DNA of 13,841 nt from an uncultured Collinsella sp. Its GTDB lineage: Bacteria > Actinomycetota > Coriobacteriia > Coriobacteriales > Coriobacteriaceae. Under the pieces are notes generated by a model. The model was not told where the DNA came from. It did not search any database and was given only the letters and a program-made list of their open reading frames with translations. Both the position numbers and the translations under genes were made by a program. The stretch is taken from the NCBI GenBank assembly GCA_900553215.1, contig USCJ01000017.1, forward strand, positions 1 through 13,841, written 5' to 3'. Positions 6,128 through 13,200 of the stretch are shown in pieces (positions within the stretch are counted from its first letter, which is position 1; every line of letters begins with the position of its first letter).

Positions 6128-7534
6128 CTACTCTGTGGTGTCATCGTCCTCGGCAAGTTGGGGGAACACGGCATCCTTGGGCATGGTGACCTTCGTCAGC
6201 GAGGTGAGCTTTTTGCTCAGCGACGCGTCCGTCTTGACCAGGTCGCTGAGCGTCACGATCTTGTAGCCGTCGGCAATGAGGCCGTCGATAATCTGCGGCA
6301 GCGCCTCGAGCGTCTGCTCGGCGCATTCGTCTCTATCGGTGAGCAGCACGATATTGCCCGGCGTCACCGAATCGAGCACCGTCGAGACCTGCTCGTCGGC
6401 ACCATTGAGCAGCCAGTCGCCCGAGTCAATATTCCACGAGACCACGGCGGAGACCAGGTCCGTCGCATCAATCCAGTTTTGCTCGTCAAAGGCAGCGTAG
6501 GGAGCACGCAGCAGCATCGTCTTCACGCCGGTCGCCGACTTAATCGCATCGGTGCCTTTCGTGATCTGCTTGCGCACCGTCTCGCGATCCTCGCCCTTGA
6601 GCGAATCGTCGCTGTAGCTGTTGGATCCGATCTCGCACCCGGCATCGACAATCGCCTTGGCCGTGGCAGGCGATGCCTCGGCCGCATCGCCCGACAGGAA
6701 GAACGTCGCGGTGACGCCCTTTTCCTTGAGTACCTGCAAGATCTGCTTGGTTGCGCTGCTCGGACCCTCGTCAAACGTCAGCGCCACGTACTTTTTGTTG
6801 CCCTTGGGCGCCACGCTGGCGCACGCAACGACGCAATCGGTGGCGGGCACAACCTCGCCGCGGTCCTGTGTCTTGCCCGATTGCTCGCCGACCCACACCT
6901 CGGAGCGGCCCTGGACACCCCACGTCTGCACATACTCGATAGCGCCCGTACCCTCGACCTTGAGCTTGGGCTCGATAACCGTAGCCTGAACCTCGTGCTT
7001 CTCGTAGGTGTTACGGCCATCCTTGACCGTCACCTTCTCGCCGCCCTCAAGTTCGCGGCTATCCCATTTGCCCTGCTTCACGCGCTTGCCGTCGACCTTC
7101 ACCGACAGCTTTTCGCCCCCATGGCGCTTGAGCACGCTGTCATCGACGGCCAGCAGGTCGCCTGCGTCGTAGGTGTCAGTCAACTCCTGGTCGTCGATGA
7201 GATTCTGCAGCGTAGAGCCCACACGCACCGCTGTCTTCTGGCCGTTGAGCTCCACGTCCACACTGCGGTTGACGTAGCCCACGACGGCAGCGATAAACAG
7301 CACGAGCGCGCAACCCACGGCGATGAGCGCGTAGGGCAGGCGAGACGAACGACGGGGTGTGCGGCTGTTGCCGATGCGCGCGCTGCGATCGCTAAAGCCG
7401 CGTCTATGGTTGAGATACATCGCGCCGGGCTTACGGTGACGGCGGCGCTGACCGCTGGGCAGCTGCCCCAGGTCGCGGCGCGCCGTCGGACGCGCACCCG
7501 AACGCCCGTTTAAGTTGGATCCGTTTTGGCGCAT
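6128..7534 (-). CDS. Membrane-anchored NodB-like (polysaccharide deacetylase family) protein with degenerate active site
   Basis: 468 residues. A basic cytoplasmic tail (1-66) is followed by one membrane helix (about 67-88), a beta-rich stalk (about 91-190) whose start (VDVELNGQKTAVRVGSTLQ) resembles DUF348-type domains, and a NodB-like domain (about 247-435). The five NodB motifs are recognisable but altered. TFDDGP is TFDEGP (253-258; Asp255 kept, metal Asp replaced by Glu256). NHxxxH is replaced by Asn305 and Asp309. RxPxG is RAPYA (343-347). DSGDW is kept (370-374). The LLHD acid His is Thr399. Hydrolytic deacetylation of peptidoglycan or chitin-like sugars by the usual metal mechanism is therefore unlikely; a glycan-binding pseudoenzyme is the simplest reading. 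The ATG at 7534 has GGAGG four bases upstream. It is monocistronic between two hairpins. Confidence 0.85.
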   Translation of the reverse strand: MRQNGSNLNGRSGARPTARRDLGQLPSGQRRRHRKPGAMYLNHRRGFSDRSARIGNSRTPRRSSRLPYALIAVGCALVLFIAAVVGYVNRSVDVELNGQKTAVRVGSTLQNLIDDQELTDTYDAGDLLAVDDSVLKRHGGEKLSVKVDGKRVKQGKWDSRELEGGEKVTVKDGRNTYEKHEVQATVIEPKLKVEGTGAIEYVQTWGVQGRSEVWVGEQSGKTQDRGEVVPATDCVVACASVAPKGNKKYVALTFDEGPSSATKQILQVLKEKGVTATFFLSGDAAEASPATAKAIVDAGCEIGSNSYSDDSLKGEDRETVRKQITKGTDAIKSATGVKTMLLRAPYAAFDEQNWIDATDLVSAVVSWNIDSGDWLLNGADEQVSTVLDSVTPGNIVLLTDRDECAEQTLEALPQIIDGLIADGYKIVTLSDLVKTDASLSKKLTSLTKVTMPKDAVFPQLAEDDDTTE

Positions 7535-7555
7535 GTGCCCTCCCCCATAAACACA

Positions 7556-7585
7556 GCAAGCCGGAGCAACAGGTCTCCGGCTTGC
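7556..7585 (-). terminator. Intrinsic terminator of the YtxH/PRC-barrel operon
   Basis: Perfect 11-bp stem GCAAGCCGGAG / CTCCGGCTTGC with an 8-base loop, 21 bases after the PRC-barrel gene stop on the - strand. It is followed by TGTGTTTATG, only moderately T-rich. If efficient, the NodB-like gene just beyond needs its own promoter, which I could not identify. Confidence 0.6.
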
Positions 7586-7606
7586 CTCCCATCATTTGGT
7601 ACGTCG

Positions 7607-8362
7607 CTATTTTGTAGCTTTTGACGAGCCTCCGCTCGCCTTTTGGTATTCGTCCTTAAAGGCCTTGAACATACCGCGCGTCTTGCCGAGCTGCTTGCCC
7701 AGTGCGCGGCTGCCCTTGTCCACGGCGACCGATCCCTTGTCATCGAGCACCTTGGCGCCCTTTTTGACCTTGTCGCCCACCACGACGCTGGCCTCGGCGG
7801 CCTTGGCAGCCGCACCGCCCGAATACCCGAGCGACTTGACCTCGTCCGAGACGACCATCGCGCCGTTCTCGTAGCCGCGCAGCATCGTCGGCGGCACCTG
7901 CGTGTCGCCCACCAGCACACTCGAAGCGGCACCGGCGGTCACGTAGAACATCTGCACAATACCCGAGCGCGGCTTGAACTCAACGTCCGAGCAGTAGCCC
8001 ACGACATCGCCCGATTCCGTGCGCACGTCCATGCCAACCCAGATGATGCAATCGTCCAGGTTGATATCGAGGCGCTTGGCCGCGGCGGCATCGTAGGTGC
8101 CCTTGACGTCGTCAACCGCGATGGCGCCCTCGTAGACACCAATGGCGTCGAGCGCTACGAATCGGTCGGGACGCTCGATCATACCCGCGATATCGGACTG
8201 GCGGACCATAAAGCCCACCACGCGCGTGCCGCCCGGGGTAAAGACGGGAAAGTGAATCTTGCCGAGCTTTTTAGGGCTGCGCGGCGTGCCGTCCTTTTTG
8301 GTGCGCTTGTCTTCGGCAGGCTTACGATAAACCTTGACGCCGACAAAATCCCCTGCGCGCAT
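7607..8362 (-). CDS. PRC-barrel-like protein with Lys-rich C-terminal tail
   Basis: 251 residues, no signal peptide or membrane helix, so probably cytoplasmic. Two beta-rich PRC-like segments can be seen: about 1-90 (LGKIHFPVFTPGGTRVVGFMV) and about 98-165 (DIVxG-like stretch with GDVVGYCSDVEFKPRSGIVQ). They are followed by a Gly/Ala segment and a basic tail (about 196-251) rich in Lys. PRC barrels are small adaptor folds found in ribosome maturation (RimM), photosynthetic reaction centres and sporulation proteins; no specific partner can be named here. The ATG overlaps the upstream YtxH-type stop as TAATG, so the two are translationally coupled and probably act together at the membrane. A terminator hairpin follows. 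The family call is good, the cellular role unknown. Confidence 0.7.
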   Translation of the reverse strand: MRAGDFVGVKVYRKPAEDKRTKKDGTPRSPKKLGKIHFPVFTPGGTRVVGFMVRQSDIAGMIERPDRFVALDAIGVYEGAIAVDDVKGTYDAAAAKRLDINLDDCIIWVGMDVRTESGDVVGYCSDVEFKPRSGIVQMFYVTAGAASSVLVGDTQVPPTMLRGYENGAMVVSDEVKSLGYSGGAAAKAAEASVVVGDKVKKGAKVLDDKGSVAVDKGSRALGKQLGKTRGMFKAFKDEYQKASGGSSKATK

Positions 8363-8751
8363 TATGCCTCGGTCGAGGGCTCCGTGGCCTCGGTGTCGGC
8401 CTCGGCGACGTTCTCGACCACGACGTCGGCAGCGGGCGTCACGTTGCCGCCCGAGATAGCGTCGTTGAGCTGCTCGCGAAGCTGGTCCATGCGCTCGCGG
8501 GCCAGGTCGACCTTGGCGCGCAGGTCATCGGTCTTGGCGTCAACCATCGGACCAAAGTCGTTGACCGCGGCACGAGCCTCCTCGGCACCGTGCTCGTAGG
8601 TGTCACGCATGTTGTCCCAGGCATCGTTGGCGATATCGGCGGCCATGGCGCGGGTCTCGGCACCCGAGCGCGGGGCCAGAGCAACGCCGATGATAGCGCC
8701 GGCGGCAGCACCAAAGAGCGCACCGGAGACAAAGCTGAAAGTCTTTCCCAT
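8362..8751 (-). CDS. YtxH-like Gly-rich single-pass membrane protein
   Basis: 129 residues. An N-terminal Gly/Ala-rich membrane helix (FVSGALFGAAAGAIIGVALAP, about 7-27) is followed at once by the RSGAETR stretch typical of YtxH/gas-vesicle-like stress proteins. Then comes a charged, probably coiled-coil helix (about 34-105) and an acidic Glu/Thr/Val tail. Homologues in Firmicutes are general-stress proteins, but function is not defined. Start chosen is ATG 8751 (GAGGA six bases upstream); ATG 8757 two codons earlier is equally possible, while extension to 8823 would read through the promoter and lacks family similarity. It is first in a two-gene operon with the PRC-barrel gene. A small GGGCA/TGCCC hairpin lies just before the ribosome-binding site. 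Confidence 0.8.
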   Translation of the reverse strand: MGKTFSFVSGALFGAAAGAIIGVALAPRSGAETRAMAADIANDAWDNMRDTYEHGAEEARAAVNDFGPMVDAKTDDLRAKVDLARERMDQLREQLNDAISGGNVTPAADVVVENVAEADTEATEPSTEA

Positions 8752-8802
8752 GATCATTCCTCTCCTGCGGGCACCTCGATGCCCACCGTTTGAATGCTGT
8801 CC

Positions 8803-8808
8803 ATTATA
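8803..8808 (-). promoter_or_regulatory. -10 element for the YtxH/PRC-barrel operon
   Basis: Perfect TATAAT on the - strand, giving a leader of about 45 bases before ATG 8751. The position for a -35 (around 8826-8831, GACGGC) is a poor match to TTGACA, so strength or activator need is uncertain. Confidence 0.45.
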
Positions 8809-8887
8809 CCCGCAGCGCAACACTTGCCGTCGCGCTCATCTGCGTACGGTAAAAGCGCAGGTACATGATGGTGATAAGCGAGTGAGC

Positions 8888-9721
8888 CTACTCCTGAGGC
8901 GCAGCCGGCATGGCCACCGTGGCAGCCGGGTCCTCGCCGGCGCCATCAACGAGCGGCAGGTTGCCCTCGTGCGCCGAGCCGAACGGAGCCGTTGCCGCAC
9001 CGCCAAAGACGGCCGCGGGGGCCTCGTGGTTCTCGGCGACCGCACCCTCGGTATCGATTGGCATCTGCGGTTCGTCGTCAAAGCTCGGGACGCCTTGGGG
9101 CTCCGCAGACTCGGGCTCAGCAGGCGCGTCGGCAACGGGCTCAGCGTCGGCCTCGGCAGGAGCGTCGCCCTCGGGCGCATCCTCGGCCACGTCCTCGCCG
9201 TTCGCAGCGGCAACGGCCTCGTGCGGGTCCTTGCCCTCGGCCTCGGCACGCATGCCCAGCACCAGGTTGCGCAGGCCCGCGACCGTGCCGTCCACATCGG
9301 GGGCGGGCTGGTCGGCGTGCAGATAGGCCCAATCCATCATAAAGGTGGCCGACGACAGCGCGCCGATAGCCAGCGCGTCGTCGGGGCACGAAAGCTCGAC
9401 CTCAAAGACACGCTCGTCATGCTCACTTACGCGCGTGCGGCCGCACGAGATGCTACCGGCAAGACCGGTCTCGTTCATAAGCTCGACCGTCACGTGCTCC
9501 AGCAGGTGGCAGAGCTCGGTCTGACCCATACAGTCCTGGAACTCGCGGCCGGAATCGCCCAGGCACAGGTGCTTGGCAATCGCCGGCACCAGGTAGTACA
9601 CGCGCGCCGTGGCCTCGATATCCTCCGAGGTCATGAGCGGCATGCCAGGGTTCACCAGCACGTGCGCGCAGATCTTGTCCTCGCTGACGGTGACCTTAAG
9701 GATGTTGAACAGGCCTGCCAT
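8888..9721 (-). CDS. Stand-alone cyanophycin-synthetase N-terminal-like domain with acidic Ala/Pro/Glu tail
   Basis: 277 residues. Residues about 1-155 resemble the N-terminal domain of cyanophycin synthetase (CphA): LVPAIAKHLC (44-53), a Thr/His/Glu-His-Val cluster HLLEHVTVEL (72-81), a GRTR motif (94-97) and a following VFEVEL strand. In CphA this domain precedes the ATP-grasp and Mur-ligase-like catalytic domains and binds the growing polymer; both catalytic domains are absent here. From about 158 the protein is low-complexity, acidic and rich in Ala, Pro, Glu and Asp. No membrane helix. It starts 24 bases after the CNNM gene stop, with GGGGAG before the ATG, so the two are probably one operon. 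It cannot itself make cyanophycin. A binding or scaffold role is inference; family call is from remembered motif similarity. Confidence 0.65.
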   Translation of the reverse strand: MAGLFNILKVTVSEDKICAHVLVNPGMPLMTSEDIEATARVYYLVPAIAKHLCLGDSGREFQDCMGQTELCHLLEHVTVELMNETGLAGSISCGRTRVSEHDERVFEVELSCPDDALAIGALSSATFMMDWAYLHADQPAPDVDGTVAGLRNLVLGMRAEAEGKDPHEAVAAANGEDVAEDAPEGDAPAEADAEPVADAPAEPESAEPQGVPSFDDEPQMPIDTEGAVAENHEAPAAVFGGAATAPFGSAHEGNLPLVDGAGEDPAATVAMPAAPQE

Positions 9722-9745
9722 AACTCTCCCCTACTCTTCCTTGTC

Positions 9746-11119
9746 CTACTCGTCGCCGTCGTGCGGATTCGCGGAACCCGCACCCGACGTCGTCGGCTCG
9801 TCTACCGAAGACTCGGAATCCTTCTTATCGGTTTCGGCCGGAGCGATCACGCGAATGAGCGAGATGCGCTGGCCACGCATCGACTGCACTTTAAACTTGT
9901 ACCCCGCGACCTCAAACACCTCTCCGATGTCGGGCACCGAGTCGCAAAGCTCCAAGATCCAGCCGGCGATGGTCTCATAATCATCGCTTTCCTCGAGCGG
10001 CCAACCAAGCTCAATCGCGTCATCGCACGAAAAACGCCCATCAACGAGCCACTCGCGGCGCGAAAGGCGCGTGAGATACTTGTTGTCGGGGTCGAACTCG
10101 TCCTCGATCTCGCCGACGATCTCCTCGACGATGTCCTCGATGGTGATGATGCCGGCCGTGCCGCCGTACTCGTCCACGACCACCACGATCTGGTCGTGCG
10201 AGGTCTGCATCTCGGACAGCAGCGGCAGGATGTCCTTGGTGTCGGGCACAAAGGTGGCGTCGCGCAAAAAGCCGGCGATGGGCTGGTCGCCCTTGCCGTC
10301 GAGCGCGGGCTGAATCAGGTCCTTGATGTGCGCGATGCCCGCGACGTTGTCGGGATCCTCGTGATAGACGGGGATGCGGCTAAAGCCGGTCTGGCGCATG
10401 GTGGACAGCACGTCGGCGACCGTCTCGTCATCCTCGCACATGGTGGTGTCCACGCGCGGCACCATGACCTCGCGGGCAACGGTGTCGCCCAGGTCAAAGA
10501 TCTCGTGGATCATACGCTTTTCCTCGTCGAGCAGGTCGTCCTGCTCCGAGACCATGTACTTGATCTCTTCTTCCGAGACGTTCTGACGGTCGTCGGCGCT
10601 CTTGATGCGCAGGATGCGGGCCAGGCCGTCGGAGCAGGCACCGGTCAGCCACACGAGCGGGCGGGCGATCTTTTGGAATACGGAGAGCGGTCCCACGACC
10701 TGCTTGGATACGCCCTCGGCGTTAGCAAGGCCGATGCGCTTGGGCACGAGCTCGCCGATCACGATGGACACAAAGGCGACGGCGACGGTGATGATGACCG
10801 GCGCCAGGCCGCGTGCGATGGCGGAAAGCGGCGCGACGCCAAAGCTCATGAGCCACGTGGCGAGCGGGTCGGACAGGCTCGTCGAGGCGACGGCGGACGA
10901 GGCGAAGCCCACGAGCGTGATGGCGACCTGGATGGTGGCGAGCAGCTGGTCGGAGTCGGCAGCCAGCTTAATGGCACGCTCGGCACGCTTGTCGCCTTCC
11001 TCGGCCTCGTGCTCCAGCACGGCGCGCTTGGCCGTGGTGAGCGCCATCTCAGACATAGAGAAGTAGCCGTTGATGAGGGTCAAAACGAGGGTGGTGATAA
11101 GGGAGATGGTTATGTCCAT
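9746..11119 (-). CDS. CNNM/CorC-type CBS-domain membrane protein (hemolysin C family)
   Basis: 457 residues. N-terminal DUF21/CNNM membrane domain (about 1-140; INGYFSMSEMALTTAKR at 16-32 and the conserved GELVPKRIGL at 122-131), CBS pair (about 217-335, with RIPVY and VVVVDEYGGTAGIITIEDI), acidic linker, CorC_HlyC domain (about 347-425), then a disordered acidic tail. Bacterial CNNM/CorC proteins act in Mg2+ (sometimes Co2+) efflux or homeostasis, usually gated by ATP/Mg2+ at the CBS domains; haemolysis is a historical name only. The start at 11119 gives a complete first helix. Its nearest GGAGG (11139-11135) is 15 bases upstream, longer than usual, and can pair with CTCC just before the ATG. 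The PAQR gene lies 114 bases upstream on the same strand; that gap contains only GC-rich palindromic sequence. Confidence 0.9.
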   Translation of the reverse strand: MDITISLITTLVLTLINGYFSMSEMALTTAKRAVLEHEAEEGDKRAERAIKLAADSDQLLATIQVAITLVGFASSAVASTSLSDPLATWLMSFGVAPLSAIARGLAPVIITVAVAFVSIVIGELVPKRIGLANAEGVSKQVVGPLSVFQKIARPLVWLTGACSDGLARILRIKSADDRQNVSEEEIKYMVSEQDDLLDEEKRMIHEIFDLGDTVAREVMVPRVDTTMCEDDETVADVLSTMRQTGFSRIPVYHEDPDNVAGIAHIKDLIQPALDGKGDQPIAGFLRDATFVPDTKDILPLLSEMQTSHDQIVVVVDEYGGTAGIITIEDIVEEIVGEIEDEFDPDNKYLTRLSRREWLVDGRFSCDDAIELGWPLEESDDYETIAGWILELCDSVPDIGEVFEVAGYKFKVQSMRGQRISLIRVIAPAETDKKDSESSVDEPTTSGAGSANPHDGDE

Positions 11120-11233
11120 CGGGAGTTTCTCGAACCTCCAAGATTCGGGACGTTAGGTAGTAAGCGTAGGTGACGGATAGGGCAGTTGCGCCCGACGGCC
11201 GCTCGGATGGGCCCGCGGGCACAGACGCGATCG

Positions 11234-11917
11234 CTAGATTACGAAGAGGATCACCGCCATGAACTGGAAGATACTGCCGGCGAGCACCCACAAGTGAAAC
11301 ACACTGTGCAGGTAACGCACGTTTTTGGCGATGTAGAACGGCACGCCCACGGTGTAGCACACGCCGCCGACAGCGAGCAGGGCAAGTGCCACGGGGTTGA
11401 GCAGCGACACGAGCTCGGGCAGCTTAAAGACGACGAGCCAGCCCATCAGCAGATAGACCAGGCCGCTTACCCAATGCGGCTGGCGCTCGCGCAAAAAACA
11501 CTCGAGGGCGATCCCGACGATGGCGATGGCCCATACGGCAAAAAACAGCACGGGACCACCGTCGTTTGCCAGCGTAATGAGGCAAAACGGCGTATAGCTG
11601 CCGGCAATGAGCAGATAGATACAGCTGTGGTCGATAATGCGGAACACGCGCTTAGCGCCCGCGGGCTGAATCGCATGGTAGAGCGTGGAGGCAAGGTATT
11701 CGAGAATAATACTGGCGCCGTAGACGATTGCCGCGGCCATGTGGGCCGGGCCACCGCCGCGCAGTGCAGCGAATACGATCAGGAGCACCAGACCCGCGAT
11801 ACCCAGCAAGCAGCCGACACCATGGGTGACGGAGTTCATAATCTCCTCGCCCACCGTGTAGTGCGGAACGGCCGCGGCCTTGGATCGCGGCTTGGAACTG
11901 TCGCTCGAATCGGACAT
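11234..11917 (-). CDS. PAQR / hemolysin III family seven-helix membrane protein
   Basis: 227 residues with seven hydrophobic helices. Family motifs are all present: EEIMNSVTHGVG (24-35), STLYH (77-81), RIIDHSCIYLLIAGSYTP (93-110) and HSVFH (204-208). His81 with His204 and His208 supply the zinc site expected for PAQR proteins, which are thought to be lipid hydrolases of the ceramidase-like fold; bacterial members influence membrane fluidity and can lyse cells when overexpressed. Start chosen is ATG 11917, with GGAGG 11 bases upstream; the TTG at 11935 lacks any ribosome-binding sequence. It is divergent from the hydrolase gene and upstream of the CNNM gene, with which it may share a transcript. 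Confidence 0.9.
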   Translation of the reverse strand: MSDSSDSSKPRSKAAAVPHYTVGEEIMNSVTHGVGCLLGIAGLVLLIVFAALRGGGPAHMAAAIVYGASIILEYLASTLYHAIQPAGAKRVFRIIDHSCIYLLIAGSYTPFCLITLANDGGPVLFFAVWAIAIVGIALECFLRERQPHWVSGLVYLLMGWLVVFKLPELVSLLNPVALALLAVGGVCYTVGVPFYIAKNVRYLHSVFHLWVLAGSIFQFMAVILFVI

Positions 11918-11952
11918 GCCGGTTACATCCTCCAACGTAAAGAGTTCTCAAC

Positions 11953-11982
11953 ACTATATCAAAGCGTCTGGGTGCGTGCGAA
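11953..11982 (-). promoter_or_regulatory. Probable promoter of the PAQR gene
   Basis: TATAGT (11958-11953) with TTCGCA (11982-11977) 18 bases upstream on the - strand; the -35 matches TTGACA at four of six positions. It predicts a leader of about 30 bases before ATG 11917. Confidence 0.4.
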
Positions 11983-12022
11983 ATTTGCACCATACGTGAC
12001 CCTTTGTTTACCCATTCTTTGC

Positions 12023-12085
12023 CTGTTGACGCATCAACGGCGAACGTCCATAATGCGCTTGCATTAAATGTTGATGTATTAACAT
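12023..12085 (+). promoter_or_regulatory. Two similar palindromic operator candidates flanking the hydrolase promoter
   Basis: Site 1 (12023-12040) is CTGTTGACGCATCAACGG and site 2 (12068-12085) is ATGTTGATGTATTAACAT. Each is an imperfect dyad (7 of 9 bases per half) and they share TGTTGAnGnATnAAC; their centres are 45 bp apart. Site 1 covers the -35 of the hydrolase promoter and site 2 lies just after the predicted transcript start. This arrangement suits a dimeric repressor bound at both sites. The regulator is not in the window. Confidence 0.5.
12026..12054 (+). promoter_or_regulatory. Sigma70-type promoter of the alpha/beta hydrolase gene
   Basis: TTGACG (12026-12031), a 17-base spacer, then CATAAT (12049-12054): five of six matches at each element with ideal spacing. 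Transcript start is expected near 12061, leaving a leader of about 43 bases with AGGAAAG before ATG 12104. Confidence 0.7.
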
Positions 12086-12103
12086 CTTATAGGAAAGCTT
12101 CTT

Positions 12104-13069
12104 ATGTCTCAAAACGCACGTTCCCATCGAAAGCTCAAGATAGCCGGCATCGTTGCGCTGGTGCTCGTTGTAGCGCTGCTGGGGTTTGCCGGCAACTTCT
12201 TGTTCGACTTTGCCCTGAACCCTCGCGCCCCCTACACCATGAAGATGATGCAGGACGGCAAGGACGCCGAAAAGGGTGAACAGATGGATGCCGAGGGAAC
12301 CGAGGCGCGGGCATGGTTTAAAGAGAACCGCGAGAGCAGCAGCCTCACCGCAGATGACGGAACCGAACTTGCCGCTTGGTATTTTGTCGCCCCAGAGAGC
12401 ACGCACAATTACGCTATCTGCCTACACGGATACACCGATGAGCCCATCGGTATGGCCCGATACGTCAAGCGATTCCACGACCGCGGCATGAACGTACTCG
12501 CACCCGCCGCCCGCGCCCACGAGCGCTCCGGCGGCGACTATATCGGCATGGGTTGGCCCGAGCGGCTCGATGTCGTTGCATGGATTGGGCGGATCGTTCA
12601 GGCTGACCCCGAGGCGCGCATCCTGGTCTTTGGCGAGTCGATGGGTGCAGCGACCGCCATGAATGTCGCGGGGGAATCTCTGCCCGCAAACGTGAAATGC
12701 ATTATCGAGGACTGCGGCTATACAAGCGTTTGGGACGAGTTTTCCCTGCAGCTCAAGGACGTGTTCGGCCTGCCCAGCTTTCCCTTGCTCGATGTAGCAA
12801 ACTTAGTGTGCAACGTGCGCGCAGGCTACGACTTTCATAAGGCGAGCAGTTTGGACCAACTCGAACACGCGACGGTTCCCATGCTGTTTATCCACGGCGA
12901 CCAGGACACCTTTGTGCCGTACGACATGCTCGACCAAAACTACGACGCGTGCGCCAGCAAGGTTAAACAGAAGCTCACTATCCACGGCGCCACCCACGCC
13001 AAGAGCGCGCAAATTGCCCCCGAGCTCTACTGGAACACGGTCGACGACTTCCTCGACAAGAATTTTTAA
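12104..13069 (+). CDS. Membrane-anchored alpha/beta hydrolase
   Basis: 321 residues. A basic start and one hydrophobic helix (about 13-35) anchor the protein or export it; the rest is an alpha/beta hydrolase fold similar to the YqkD/BAAT-like serine hydrolases. The triad is visible: Ser179 in GESMG, Asp268 in HGDQDTFVP and His298 in GATHAKSA, with LHGY (107-110) forming the oxyanion region. The fold is complete and should be active on an ester, amide or thioester; the substrate is unknown. ATG 12104 is preceded by AGGAAAG. It has its own strong promoter with two operator-like palindromes and ends before a bidirectional terminator, so it is a single-gene, probably regulated, unit. Confidence 0.9.
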   Translation: MSQNARSHRKLKIAGIVALVLVVALLGFAGNFLFDFALNPRAPYTMKMMQDGKDAEKGEQMDAEGTEARAWFKENRESSSLTADDGTELAAWYFVAPESTHNYAICLHGYTDEPIGMARYVKRFHDRGMNVLAPAARAHERSGGDYIGMGWPERLDVVAWIGRIVQADPEARILVFGESMGAATAMNVAGESLPANVKCIIEDCGYTSVWDEFSLQLKDVFGLPSFPLLDVANLVCNVRAGYDFHKASSLDQLEHATVPMLFIHGDQDTFVPYDMLDQNYDACASKVKQKLTIHGATHAKSAQIAPELYWNTVDDFLDKNF

Positions 13070-13114
13070 GCAAATAGTACGGTTTACTGGTCTATCTGGC
13101 CCCTAGCACTTCCA

Positions 13115-13153
13115 AAAAGCCGCCCGTGGGCGCTGTGCTCACGGGCGGCTTTT
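13115..13153. terminator. Bidirectional terminator between convergent genes
   Basis: AAAAGCCGCCCGTG (13115-13128) pairs perfectly with CACGGGCGGCTTTT (13140-13153); a G-T pair and two more pairs extend it to a 5-base loop. A- and T-flanks make it work in both directions for the hydrolase (+) and the DUF362-type gene (-). The T tract is only four bases. Confidence 0.8.
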
Positions 13154-13200
13154 ACTAACGTTGCGCTACAAAAGCGCTTGATATGTCCAATAGCTAGGCG

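Noticed and set aside
6158..7513. 451-codon open frame on the + strand
   Set aside because: It lies opposite the NodB-like gene and has shadow-type composition and no recognisable motif.
8600..11173. 857-codon open frame on the + strand
   Set aside because: It is antisense to the YtxH, CphA-like and CNNM genes, is rich in Arg/His/Gly/Asp with no domain, and arises from GC-biased third positions.
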